NCBI GenBank assembly: GCA_035048485.1 | Contig: CM068584.1 | Span: forward strand, 67,456,179-67,520,178 | Source: Pteria penguin | Lineage: Eukaryota; Mollusca; Bivalvia; Pterioida; Pteriidae | Direction: 5' to 3' | DNA: 64,000 bases | Shown: positions 21,119-36,100 of the stretch, one piece after another | Layout of the letters: each line of letters starts with the position of its first letter | How positions within the stretch are numbered: the first letter of the stretch is position 1 | Translations under genes and position numbers: made by a program | Notes under the pieces: generated by a model | What the model was told of the DNA's origin: nothing | What the model saw: only the letters and a program-made list of their open reading frames with translations | The model's database searches: none

Positions 21119-24100
21119 CTGAAACAAAAGGACAATATTTAGGTCATACCAGCAGGTCACTATCTAAATCAGCAGGTCACTGTCTGTGTCAGCAGGTCAT
21201 TGTCACCAGCAGGTCACTGTCTCTGTCAGAAGGTCACTGTCACCAGCAGGTCACTGTCTGTGTCAGCAGGTCATTGTCACCAGCAGGTCACTGTCTGTGT
21301 CAGCAGGTCATTGTCACCAGCAGGTCACTGTCTGAGTCAGCAGGTCAGTCTGTGTCAGCAGGTCATTGTCACCAGCAGGTCACTGTCTGTGTCAGCAGGT
21401 CATTGTCACCAGCAGGTCATTGTCTGTGTCAGCAGGTCACTGTCTGTGTCAGCAGGACATTGTCTGTGTTTCCATTTATGTCCTGTTCAACTTCTCATGT
21501 ACTACTTTGTTGAGATAATAAGAAGGATGCTTGGCAAAAAGCTAACAGAGCTTTTTAACAAGAGGCCCAAGTGGACCTATATCGCTCACCTGAGTACCTA
21601 GATGATCAGTCATGCATGAAGGAAGAATTCATTTATTTTTGCATTACTGTGACTAAGTCAACACAAATGTTGAAAATATGTCAAATTTTATTTCAGACTA
21701 GAATAAAAAACAACACTTTTTTTGCACATCCATTCAGGTGATTTTGATATTAAGCATTTCCTTTGTCTCTGCACGATGTCATTCAGGGCAACAAGTTAGT
21801 CATTTTCTTTAGGTGGGGCCTTTTGTTGAGTGATTTCAAGTCTGGGTCATGAACAACAATTGTTTCAAATATTGTCCAGATCTAACTTAAAATTTGCTTA
21901 ATTTCATATGCTGAGTGTTGAAAAACATCTAAAAACTTATTTAGATGTGTAAAGAAATGAAAAAAAAATTTCTGACCACAGCTGGATTTGAACCGCTACT
22001 CTCCATATTTCAATTACCAAGTGGTATATGTACCATTGTGAGACCTACTTTTTAGACATGGTGGCATTATCTGTTAACCAATTTGAATGAAATTTACCAA
22101 ATTGATAGAGGACCTTTAGTACTTCATGCATTCCATGTTTCATTAAAATCTTTCATGTGGTATAACAGCAGAAGTGAAAAATGTGATTGAATTGTTTCTA
22201 TACACCCTCATTTGGAAGTCTTAAAATTTGATTTTGGAAGGGAACCAAAAAGACAATACGTCTTCACTCATCCCTCTAGATCATTTCTATGCATTCTGTT
22301 TGTTTCTGTATACAGCCTGTATGAAAAAGAATATTGTTAAAGGAGGGAACTCTTTTGTGACCTACTTTTAACTATGGTGGCGCCACCTGTAAAGAGGTCT
22401 GGACGAAAACAACAGAATTTGAAGAGGATCATAAGTGACTTATTTCTACCAAGATTTATTAAAATCCTTCAAACAGTTTTGTAGAAAAAGTTGAAAATAT
22501 GAAAAATGGCCACCACCACCCTTTTTTTATGACGTCTTAAACTTAAAATTGTCTAATTTCATATGTTGAGAAACATCTAAAAACTTATTTAGATGTGTAA
22601 AGAAATGAAAAAAAAATTTTTGACCACAGCTGGATTTGAACCACTACTCTCCATATTTCAATTACCAAGTGGTATATATACCATTATGAGACCTACTTTT
22701 TAGACATGGTGGCATTATCTGTTAACCAATTTGGATGAAATTTACCAGATTGATAGAGGACCTTTAGTACTTCATGTATTCCATGTTTCATTAAAATCTT
22801 TCATGTGGTTTTGTAGAAAAAGTTGAAAATGTGAAAAATGGCCAACCCCCTCCCCTTTTTTTTGGGAAGTCTTAAAAAATTCATAAAAAATCCAAAAATT
22901 GAGATAATGACAAAATTCTTTCACAATAATATACCTTACCACAATTATGATCAAAATAGTCATCAAGAAATCATCAATATCAATTAACTGAAAAACATGA
23001 CACATTTCAGCATTGAAATGACTAAGTCCAAAAACACGTCAAAAAAGCATAAATTTCTATTTGATGGATCTTAATCCCGAACACAATTTTTAATAACCCA
23101 TTTTTATAGATTGTTGAAATGCAATTAGTTTCCCCATATATGTACTGGGTCTGGAGAAAAAGATGTTTGAAGAGGGGTACCGTTTTGGGCACTTTTGCCC
23201 CCGCCCTGGATCCACCCCTGAGGGAATTTGGATCCCGAACACAATTTTAGTAGGGGACCTTAAGTACATCATTTACACAAAGTTTGATCCAAATTTGCAA
23301 TGTAGTTCCAGAGAAGAAGTCGAAAATGTGAAAAAGTTAACGACGGACGGACAACAACAGACGACAGACGGCGCACTATGACTATAGCTCACTTGAACCT
23401 TTGGCTCAGGTGAGCTAAAAATAGAATGGATCTTGTTACTTACCATCATCTTCAAAGGCACCAGCGCCTACTCTGTAAGACAAAACATAGCAATTTAAGA
23501 GGAGGAATGGCGACCAACATGTCAGTACGATATACTAAAGGAAAAATGGCGACCAAAATGTCAGTATGATATACTACAGGAAAAATGGCGACCAAAATGT
23601 CAGTATGATATACTACGGGAAGAATGGTGACCAAAATGTCAGTATGATATACTACAGGAAAAATGGCGACAAAAATCTCAGTATGATATACTAAAGGAAG
23701 AATGGCGACCAAAATGTCAGTATGATATACTACAGGAGGAATGGCGACCAGATTGTCAGTATGATATACTACAGGAAGAATGGCGACCACACTGTCAGTA
23801 TGATATACTACAGGAGGAATGGCAACCAAAATGTCAGTATAATACACTACAGGAGGAATGGCGACCAAAAAGTCAGTATAATACACTACAGGAGGAATGG
23901 CAACCAAAAAGTCGGTATGATACACTACAGGAGGAATGGCGACCAGAATGTCAGTATGATATACTACAGGAGGAATGGCAACCAAAATGCCAGTATGATA
24001 CACTACAGGAGGAATGGTGACCAAAATATCAGTATGATATACTACAGGAGGAATGGCGACCAAAATGTCAGTATGATACACTACAGGAGGAATGGCGACC

Positions 24101-27100
24101 AGAATGTCAGTATAATACACTACAGGAGGAATGGCGACCAAAATGTCAGTATGATACACTACAGGAGGAATGGCGACCAGAATGTCAGTATGATATACTA
24201 CAGGAGGAATGGCAACCAAAATGCCAGTATGATACACTACAGGAGGAATGGTGACCAAAATATCAGTATGATATACTACAGGAGGAATGGCGACCAAAAT
24301 GTCAGTATGATACACTACATGTAGAATTAGGAACAGGTATTCATCTTCTCTGGCTAATGTGGCAAGAAGCCAGGGATAAGTAATGAGATATAAACATCCC
24401 CAAAGCATTCAGGTACAATATATAAACATCCCAAAAGCACTCAGGTACAATATATAAACATCCCCAAAGCATTCAGGTACAATATATAAACATCCCCAAA
24501 GCATTCAGGTACAATATATAAACATCCCAAAAGCATTCAGGTACAATATATAAACATCCCCAAAGCATTCATGTACAATATATAAACATCCCCAAAGCAT
24601 TCAGGTACAATATATAAACATCCCAAAAGCATTCAGGTACAATATATAAACATCCCCGAGGCATTCAGGTACAATATATTAACATCCCCAAAGCATTCAG
24701 GTACAATATATAAACATCCCTAAGGTAGCCATGTACAATATATAAACATCCCCAAGGTAGCCAGGTACAATATATAAACATCCCCAAGGCATTCAGGTAC
24801 AATATATAAACATCCCAAAAGCATTCAGGTACAATATATAAACATCCCTAAGGTAGCCAGGTACAATATATAAACATCCCCAAGGTAGCCAGGTACAATA
24901 TTTAAACATCCCTAAGGTAGCCAGGGATAACATATAAACATACTAAGCCTAGCCTGGGATGTGATATCACCATCCTCAATGCAGCTTGCAGCCAAGGATG
25001 TGATATTGACATCCTCAAAGTAGCCACGGATGAAATGCAACCAAGGGCTGAGTGAATGGACTAGCTTTGTTTGGGGTTCTCACCTACCATCAAAATGACC
25101 TTGGCACTTGTGTCAAGATATAATTGTTTTTCACAATATTCAACCAATCATGTTGTTGGGCTGTTGAGATGTATATACCTGCGGGATTTCCTGATGAGCT
25201 CACTTTGTTCCGTGTAGAGTTGTAGCTGCCGTGATGTGGTTTGATCCAGCTCGGTCTGTAGCGACTGCAGCAACTCTTCCTGGTTGGAATCCTTTGCCAT
25301 CTGTATCTGCTGCTTAATATCTTCCTGCTTCTGTGTCGCCTGAGTCAACTCCTGGCTTAATGTAGCCATACGATCCTAAACCAAGATATAATATACCATT
25401 AACCTACAATCCTACACATCAAACTGTTACAATCAGACCAGAACATCCTCAGACAGAATATTACCATCTGACCATTATCCTACCATCCTCAGACAGAATA
25501 TTACCATCAGACCATTATCCTTCCATCCTCAGACAGAATATTACCATCTGACCATTACCCTACCATCCTAAGACAGAATATTACCATCAGACCATTATCC
25601 TACAATCCTCAGACAGAATATCACCATCAGACCATTATCCCATCATCCTCAGACAAAATACTACCATCAGACCATTATCCTACAATCCTCAGACAGAATA
25701 TTACAATCAGACCATTATCCTCCATCCTCAGACAGAATATTACCATCAGACCATTGTCCTGCCATCCTCAGACAAAATACTACCATCAGACCACTATCCT
25801 ACCATCCTCAGACAGAATATTACCATCAGACCATTATCCTACCATCCTCAGACAGAATATTACCTACCATCAGACCATTATCCTACCATCCTCAGACAGA
25901 ATATTACCATCAGACCATTATCCTACCATCCTCAGACAGACTATTACCATCAGACCACTATCCTACCATCCTCAGACAGAATATTACCATCAGACCATTA
26001 TCCTACCATCCTCAGACAGAATATTACCATCAGACCATTATCCTACAATCCTCAGACAGAATATTACCATCAGACCACTATCCTACCATCCTCAGACAGA
26101 ATATTACCATCAGACCATTATCCTACCATCCTCAGACAGAATATCACCATCAGACCACTATCTTACCATCCTCAGACAGAATATTACCATCAGACCATTA
26201 TCCTATCATCCTCAGACAGACTATTACCATCAGACCATTATCCTGCCATCCTCAGACAGAATATTACCATCAGACCATTATCCTACCATCCTCAGACAGA
26301 ATATTACCATCAGACCATTATCATACCATCCTCAGACAGAATATTACCATCAGACCATTATCCTTCCATTCTCAGACAGAATATTACCATCAGACCATTA
26401 TCCTATCATCCTCAGACAAAATACTACCATCAGACCATTATCCTACAATCCTCACACAGAATATTACCATCAGACCATTATCCTACCATCCTCAGACAGA
26501 ATATTACCATCAGACCATTATCCTACCATCCTCAGACAGACTATTAACATCAGACCATTATCATTCCATCCTCAGACAGACTATTACCATCAGACCATTA
26601 TCCTACCATCCTCAGACAGACTATTACCATCAGACCATTATCCTACCATCCTCAGACAGACTATTACCATCAGACCATTATCCTACCATCCGCAGACAGA
26701 ATATTACCATCAGACCATTATCATACCATCCTCAGACAGAATATTACCATCAGACCATTATCCTACCATCCTCAGACAGAATATTACCATCAGACCATTA
26801 TCCTACCATCCTCAGACAGAATATTACCATTACCATTATTCTACTATATGTAGCAGCATCAAAATGGCCATTCTACCATGATAATTTGGGACAAGCACTC
26901 ATGAGATATTCAAACAGAAAATGATCAAACTAGTAGAGCTTAAAGAATAAGAAATGAGATTGTAAACACATTACAAGGGTACTGTCCTGAATAGAGGAGA
27001 ATATGGTTAATTTTGTGTAATGACTTGTCTAACAGGAGTAACAATAAATTTGCTTGTTTGACACAATACTCACAGAGTCCACCATGTTCTTCATCATGCT

Positions 27101-30100
27101 TGGGTTGCTCTCACATAGGTTCATATACATTTGGATAAATCCCATATCGAGTCTGGGTCGTTTAGTGCAGGAACTCAGCCCAATGGTTGACGGGTTAGCC
27201 CTGCAATTATAACAAACAATATTCACAGCATAGTTCTCATACTTGATGGCAGCTTACAACAATTCTTGTCTGAATTGAAAGTATGAAAAATCCCAGTATT
27301 GGAGACTTAAATATTCATCAAGATCAAATGATCCATATTATAGATATCAATCAAAGGTTCTTGTAACAAGCAATAAGTATGAAGACCAGTAACACCGTCC
27401 CTAACAATGACACTTCTACTGAGTATCATTCATATCAAGCTGCCATCTACACCATCTGACAACAACATCAAGCTGCCATCTACACCATATGACAACAACA
27501 TCAAGCTGCCATCTACACCATCTGACAATATCAAGTTGCTGTCTACACCATTTGACATCATCATGCTGCTGTTTACACAATATTATACTGACAGCAAGCT
27601 GGCTGTCTACCATGGTGCTGATGCTAAAAGTATGATATTAGCTCTCCGAAACAATTCATCCTGACAAGCATGTTATTTACATACTGATCAGTATTAAATA
27701 GCTCATTGACACTTGTAGAGGGGGGATAACTCTACCTGGAATGTCCCTTAGAGTATTGATATCCACTATCTCTGACCACCTGACGAGCCAGAGGAAATAA
27801 ATCTTCTCGTCTAGTCAATAATGTTGGCATGTGTCGACAAAGCTGAGCTGCTGCCTCATTCACTGATATCTACAGAAAACAAAAGTCATTTTAAATTTTA
27901 CAAACTTTCACCGAATTTAGAATTTATGTTATATACACTGAAACAAAAGCATGTGACATTATACCACACGTATCATCATACCTCACGCAACATCATACCT
28001 CATGTGACATCATACCTCATGTTACACCATACCTCGTGACATCATACCTCATGTGACATCATACCTCATGTTACACCATACCTCATTTGACATTATACCT
28101 TACACATCATCATACCTCATGTGACATCATACCTCATGTTACACCATACCTCATGTGACATCATACCTCATGTGACATCATACCTCATGTGACATTATAC
28201 CTTACACATCATCATACCTCATGTGACATTATACCTCATGCATGGACATTGGCTTCTCTGATTTTCTCTTCGAATCAAATCTACCATATATGGCAGCATA
28301 CTTTCTGAGTAGGTCTAAACGACCTGGATCATCATCCGTCATCTGCATGACATTCTGACAAAATATAAAAGGTCAACAAATCAGTCAGGAAGGTAAGGTA
28401 TATTCAGTTACAGAGATAACCCTACATAATCATGACACAGACAGTGATGCACCAGGGTAAATATACATAATCATGACACAGACAGTGATACACCGGGGTC
28501 AATCTACATAACCATGACACAGACAGTGATGCACCAGGGTCAAATCTACATAATCATGACACAGACAGTGATGCACCAGGGTAAAATCTACATAATCATG
28601 ACACAGACAGTGATACACCGGGGTCAATCTACATAACCATGACACAGACAGTGATGCACCAGGGTCAAATCTACATAACCATGACACAGACAGTGATGCA
28701 CCAGGGTCAAATCTACTTAACCATGACACAGACAGTGATCCACCAGGGTCAAATCAATGTAGCGGCAACACTTTCCTAATTTATATCTCTTATTTAAAAT
28801 CTCCTTCGAGCATGTGAATGCACTATTTTTCACTTTCTAAAATGTCTTTATCTTCTGATTTGTAATTCCTGCCATTTACATTTGTTTTGCTTCATAGCTT
28901 GGAATATAATGATCATTTCAATTTCATTGGTCAATTTAATTGTTTACCAATTTCTTTGTTCACTTTTGATTTACTAGTACATATTTTCCGTGAAGCGGAT
29001 TATATTTAGTTTCTGCCTCGATTTTTGTCCATCTGTTTGGTCCATGCGTCTGGCCCTGTTGTTATGTCAGTCCATCTGTCTGGTACATGTATCTGGCCCT
29101 GTTGTCATGTAGATCAATCTGTCTGGTCCATGTGTTAAGCCCTGTTGTCATGTCAGTCCATCTGTCTGGTTCATGTGTCAGGCCCTGTTGTAATGTCAGT
29201 CCATCTGTCTGGTCCATGTGTCAGGTCCTGTTGTCATGTCAGTCCATCTGTCTGGTCCATGTGTCAGGTCCTGTTGTCATGTCAATCCATCTGTCTGGTT
29301 CATGTGTCTCGCCCTGTTGTCACATCAGCCTGTCTGGTCCTGCTGTAATGTCAGTCCATCTGTCTGGTCCACGTGTCAGGTCCTGTTGTCATGTCAATCC
29401 ATCTGTCTGGTTCATGTGTCTCGCCCTGTTGTCACATCAGCCTGTCTGGTCCTGCTGTAATGTCAGTCCATCTGTCTGGTCCACGTGTCAGACCCTGTTG
29501 TAATGTCAGTCCATCTGTCTGGTCCACGTGTCAGGCCCTGTTGCACTGATAGATATTCTGATTTTCTATATTGTATTCATGTTTAAGTAAATTATGATTT
29601 ATATTATATGAATTGCTTGTAATTGTAACTTTATTTTTTCTCTTGAGTAAATATTTGTAATAAGATAACATTGTAATGCACGTTTCATGAAGTATGATTT
29701 TACATACTGATGGAAGAGCAACCAGAAGTCTCTGTCGAGACTGGAGCTCTACTGTTATCCTCTACTCAAACAACAATTTACCTTCAGAGAAGAAGGGGTA
29801 AAAATATATTTGGACCACACATGTATGTTTTGTATTGCACATGCACAACTAGACCACCTACCAAACATGATGAGATCATAATTAAGTCTCACAGACATAT
29901 ACAATAAGAGAAGAAGTGGGAACAAGATTTTGGAACCACGCCCCTTTGTGGGGCCCCAGGGGGTCCGAACTGGTCCAAAATTGCACATGCACAATTACAC
30001 CACCTATCCAACAAAAGGAGACCATAATTAGGTCTCTTGGCTATATACTTTCAAAGAAAAAGAGGGAACAAGATTTTGGGACCACACCCCTTTGTGGGAC

Positions 30101-33100
30101 CCAAGGGGGTCCGGACTGGACCAAACTTATACATGCACAACTACATCACATATCAATCATGATGAGACTATAATTATGTCTCTGGGACATATACCTTCAG
30201 AAAAGAAGAGGGAACAAGATTTTGGGACCACGCCCCCTGTGGGGCCCAAGGAGGTCCAAACTGGTCCAAAATTGCACATGCACAACTACACCACCTATCC
30301 AACAAAATGAGACCATAATTAGGTCTCTAGGATATATACCTTCAGAGAAAAAGAGGGAACAAGATTTTGGGACCACACCCGTTTGTGGGACCCCAGGGGA
30401 TCCAGACTGGACCAAAATTATACATGCACAACTAGATCACATACCAAACATGATTAGACCATAATTAGGTCTCTGGGACATATACCATAAGAAAAGAAGA
30501 GGGAACAAGATTTTGGGACCACGCCCCTTTGTGGGGTCCCAGGGGGTCTGGACCGGACCAAAATTGCACATGCACAACTACACCACCTATCCAACAAAAT
30601 GAGACCATAATTAGGTCTCTAGGATATATACCTTAAGAGAAAATGAGGGAACAAGATTTTGGAACCACGCCCCTTTTTGGGACCCCAGGGGGTCCGGACC
30701 ATACCAAAATTATACATGCACAACTACATCACATACCAAACATGATGAGACCATAATTAGGTCTCTGGGACATATACCTTCAGAAAAGAAGAGGGAACAA
30801 GATTTTGTGACCACGCCCCTTTGTGGGGTCCCAGGGGGTCCGGACTAGACCAAAATTGCACATGCACAACTAAACCACCTATCCAACAAAATGAGACCAT
30901 AATTAGGTCTCTGGGACATATACCTTAAGGACAGAAGAGGGAACAAGAATTTGGGACCACGCCCTTTTGTGGGACCCCAAGGGGGGGGCGGGGGGGGGGG
31001 GGGGGGCGAACCAGGCCAAAATAATAAATGCACAACTAGATCACATACCAAACATGATGAGACCATAATTAGGTCTCTGGGACATATACCTTAAGAATAG
31101 AAGAGGGAACAAGATTTTGGGACCACGCCCCTTTTGTAGGGGCCCCAGGGGGTCCGGACGGGACCAAAATTGCACATGCACAACTAGACCAGCTACAAAA
31201 CATGATGAGACCATAATTAGATCTCTGGGATATATACAATCAGAGAAGAAGAGGGAACAAGATTTTGGGACCACGCCCTTTTGTGGGCCCCCAAGAGGTC
31301 AGAACTGGACCAAAATTGCACATGCACAACTAGACCACCTACCCAACAAAAAGAACCCATAATAAGGTCTCTGGGGTATATAACTTCAGAGGAGAAGAGG
31401 GAACAAAAAATTGTTTACGGACGGATGTCCGGACAACGGACGAAGGACCATCGCATGAGCTCGACTGGTCGAGACCAGTAGAGCTAAAAACTATGGTGAC
31501 ACTGTCAGCATTAGAAGATCTAGTCTTAAAATATCTTTATTCAAATTTTAAATATCAAAGAAAATACATATTGATATTTATTTATTTATAATGAGATGAA
31601 ATATTTATGGTAGTCATCATTGTCAATGTATCAGGTAAGAGGAGCGCGATTGTGCTTAATATAAGAATGTATCTGGAATTAAGAGCATCGTCACACTAAA
31701 TGCATCTGGTAAGAGGAAAATCTTACCGCTATTTCCTTGTTGATGGGTTTTTTCATATTGAGCTTCTTGGGATCAAAGGGGGGTAATTCTTTGGCTAATT
31801 TGGTGGCAGCCTCTGCAATAGCGCTGATTTGGTTCTCTATCAGTATCGGTGTTATTGTAGGTGATGTCGAGTTGCGCTTTTCCTAATGATAATAAAATGA
31901 CATAGAACCCTGTCTATAGTTAACACATTTTAACATGGTTGAAATACCAAAGATATCTTTAATCAGTTTCTTTGAGCAACAAGCAAACAACACTGAAAAG
32001 GGAGAAAAAATAGGAAGAACTAGAGTATGCCTGATGGATCATATGTCCTGAAGTTCATTCTGTTGTACTGCATGTATTACTTGCGAGAGAATTTACATTC
32101 ATGCTTCATCTAGTATCAATAATGACCTTGACATTGTTATTATGACTTTAGATTTAAGTCATGATACACTCTTGTTTAATAGGTTAGAGATGTATGAAGT
32201 AGATCCAGGTTACTGCTACAAGTTTACAACCAATTTTCATCATCATATTAATGTGACCTTGACCTAGGTGAAATTTATTTGTGTCAAGATCAAGAATAAT
32301 CGTAGTGTCATGTATACCAGTAATAATTGAACTGTTTGCAGTATGAAGAATATTCATGCTTCTGCTATGGTTTTAAGACCTGAAGACCATTTCACTCAAG
32401 TTTTGCTAAATTTCTAGGGATTTTTTGTTACTTTTACTTAGATAGAATATGACTTTAAACTTCTGTAATGTAAAATATGAAATGTTTTATTGTATTTGGG
32501 GATGAAAAATATTATCACAAGTTTAATACTTTCCAGTTCAGGTTTCTCACTATCTGCAAAATCTGGGATTGAAAACGGGTTGAAAATATCCTTGAAAATT
32601 ATGTAAGGACTTTGTTAAATGAGCTGCTCAACACCAATTTTTCTAACACAGTCAGTGTGACCTTGATAATATGACACATATAATAGATAATAGACCAAAT
32701 GAGGAAGAGAAAGAGAGGCACACAGACATGGAAATACTTATATAATCCCAACCAAGTTGGAAAGGAAGGGTTATCATTTTGTTTATGTAAGACTTATATA
32801 CTTTACTAATATTTTATCATTAATAAGGAAGATAACTCTAATATTAATAGGTTTAATCTTTCATTTTGAGATATAATCTTCCAGTTGATTCTAATTTTAC
32901 TATTCTCTATATAACAAAAATGATATAATTACCATGCCTGCCATGGAATCCTTGACGTCTTCCATCATAGTGCTTCCTGAACTATTACCAGCTGTTAGTC
33001 CAGGGCTCGCTGTCCTCTGGGGTGTGCTCATTTCTGGCCGCCAAGGAGTGGATGGTACAGGGGAATGAACAGTGAATGCACTGGCATCTGGACGCTGAGT

Positions 33101-36100
33101 GACCACTGGTAGTACTGTGGACAGACTAGATGAAGTGGTGGGGATTGGACTAGTAGACTGTAATGATGTACCCACATTCTGCAAACTGGGCTGGGCACTG
33201 CCGGAAAATCCCCCTGAAAAAGTTTTAAACAATACTGAAATAGGACTTGTATGATATGCAAGTGGACCTGCTTATGACATGCCGATGGACCTGCTCATGA
33301 CATGCTGGTGGACCTGCTTATGACATGCAAGTGGACCTGCTTATGACATGCAAGTGGACCTGCTTATGGAAAAAATAAATGCATCTTAGAGATCTCAATT
33401 TCTTTATACTGAATGCCACTAGATGTAGAGCATTGCTAGAAACAATTCTCCTCAACCAGAACAATGGATACCCACCCACAATTAGAAACAATGGATACCC
33501 ACCCACAATTAGAAACAATGGATACCCACCCACAATTAGAAACACAGAAACAATGGATACCCACCCACAATTAGAAACACAGAAACAATGGATACCCACC
33601 CACAATTAGAAACACAGAAACAATGGATACCCACCCACAGAAACAATGGATACCCACCCACAATTAGAAACACAGAAACAATGGATACCCACCCACAATT
33701 AGAAACACAGAAACAATGGATACCCACCCACAGAAACAATGGATACCCACCCACAATTAGAAACACAAACAATGGATACCCACCCACAGAAACAATGGAT
33801 ACCCACCCACAGAAACAATGGATACCCACCTACAATTAGAAACACAGAAACAATGGATACCCACCCACAGATACAATGGATACCTACCCACAGAAACACA
33901 GAAACAATGGATACCCACCCACAGAAACAATGGATACCCACCCACAATTAGAAACACAGACCCTAATAATCCTGGATTATCTCCTCAATAGTAACAATTC
34001 ATCTCCTCAATGAATACCTGCCCCACTAGATGGCAAACAACTACAATACGGCCTACACCCAGATGGCAAACAACTACAATACGGCCTACACCTAGATGGC
34101 AAACAACTACAATACGGCCTACACCTAGATGGCAAACAACTACAGTATGGCCTACAACTAGATGGCAAACAACTACAGTATGGCCCACAACTAGATGGCA
34201 AACAACTAAAGTATGGCCCACAACTAGATGGCAAACAACTACAGTATGGCCCACAACTAGATGGCAAACAACTACAGTATGGCCCACAACTAGATGGCAA
34301 ACAACTACAGTATGGCCTACACCTAGATGGCAAACAACTACAGTATGGCCTACACCTAGATGGCAAACAACTACAGTATGGCCTACACCTAGATGGCAAG
34401 CAACTACAGTATGGCCTACACCTAGATGGCAAACAACTACAGTATGGCCTACACCTAGATGGCAAGCAACTACAGTATGGCCTACACCTAGATGGCAAAC
34501 AACTACAGTATGGCCTACACCTAGATGGCAAACAACTACAATATGGCCTACACCTAGATGGCAAACAACTACAGTATGGCCTACACCTAGATGGCAAACA
34601 ACTACAGTATGGCCCACAACTAGATGGCAAACAACTACAGTATGGCCCACAACTAGATGGCAAACAACTACAGTATGGCCTACACCTAGATGGCAAACAA
34701 CTACAGTATGGCCTACACCTAGATGGCAAACAACTACAGGATGGCCTACACCTAGATGGCAAACAACTACAGTATGGCCTACACCTAGTTAATAACAAAA
34801 AAAATGTATAAGTGTTATAATATTTATGGAATGTTATCACTTTAATCTAAATGAAGCTGAATATCCTACCCACAACGACCAAATATCCAAGATGTTTTTT
34901 CAAACTTTGTGGTGGATTTTGGGAAAGTTTTCAGACGCATGACAAACAACACACAATAACCAAGCTCACTTGGGTATTTAGCTTAAGGGTTATCGATCCT
35001 TGGATGACGTCATAGATACATGTATTCTATCAAAAGGAAGGGGCGGGCATATAATACATTGTTGATTTGTCTTCATAACGAGAGCAACGCCTAGTGTAAC
35101 TTAATACGCCCGTCGCTTACTTTGGACGGGATCAATGTGAATGTATGATTTTATTACTCCCAACCATGGGTCTTTTTGGTAATACTTTTATGAAATATTG
35201 AAATCCAAAAAGAGGGATCCAAATCCTAAACTCTGTAATGATAAAATGGAATTTGCTCAAAACTGAAAGGTGCCTTCCCCTACACTATTTTAGCATTCTG
35301 TATAAGTTTCATTGAAAACAACTGACTTTTACTCAAGTTATCGCATTACATAGCATCTCCATAATATCTTATTATAGTAAAAATAAAATCCAAGTTCCAT
35401 AACTCAGTAATGACAAAACAGAATTTGATCAAAATTGAAAGCCACTTTCTCTTCCCTATTTAAGCATTCTGTATTAGTTTCGTGAAAACCAGTTGACATT
35501 TACTAAAGTTATTGCATTCCATAGCATTTTACTTTAGCAAAAATAAAATCCAAGTCCCATACCTTTGGAACAACAAAACGAAATTTGCTTAAAATCTAAA
35601 TGTGGCTTCCCCTACATTATCTAAGCATTCTGTATGAGTTTCATGAAAAACAACTGACGAAGTTATCCGTTCCATAATATCTTTTCATAGTAAAAATAAA
35701 ATCCAAGTCCCAGAAAACACAACGGAATTTGCTCAAAATTGAAAAGTGGCTTTCTCTACACTATCTAAGCATTCTGTACATGAGTTTCATGAAAAACGAC
35801 TGACGTTTACTAAAGTTATTGCGTTCCATAGCGGACGGACGGACAGATGGACATCGCCATACAATAATATGTCTGGCTTTTGACGGGCGTATAAAAAGTA
35901 ACATGTATATCATAGTAGTAACAAACCAGAAGTCTCTGTCGAGACTGAAGCTCTACTGGTTTCCTCTTATTATCTTTTAAAAGGGTGGGGCAGGAGCGGG
36001 GGAATATGCCCCTCTTTCAAATCAAGGGGGGGTATGTTCCGCCCCTTTAATCTTTAAGATTTTTTATCATCAAGTAGTTAGAATATCAGTTAAAGTGTGG

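Noticed and set aside
25431..25480. Third splice-site-derived array (exon 9 acceptor)
   Set aside because: CTGAGGATGGTAGGAT in the 40-bp unit resembles the TTTAGGATCGTATGG acceptor only loosely; unlike exons 3 and 6 the match is too weak to claim.
25754..26881. 375-codon plus-strand frame
   Set aside because: It is the 40-bp minisatellite; the repeated unit has no stop in these phases.
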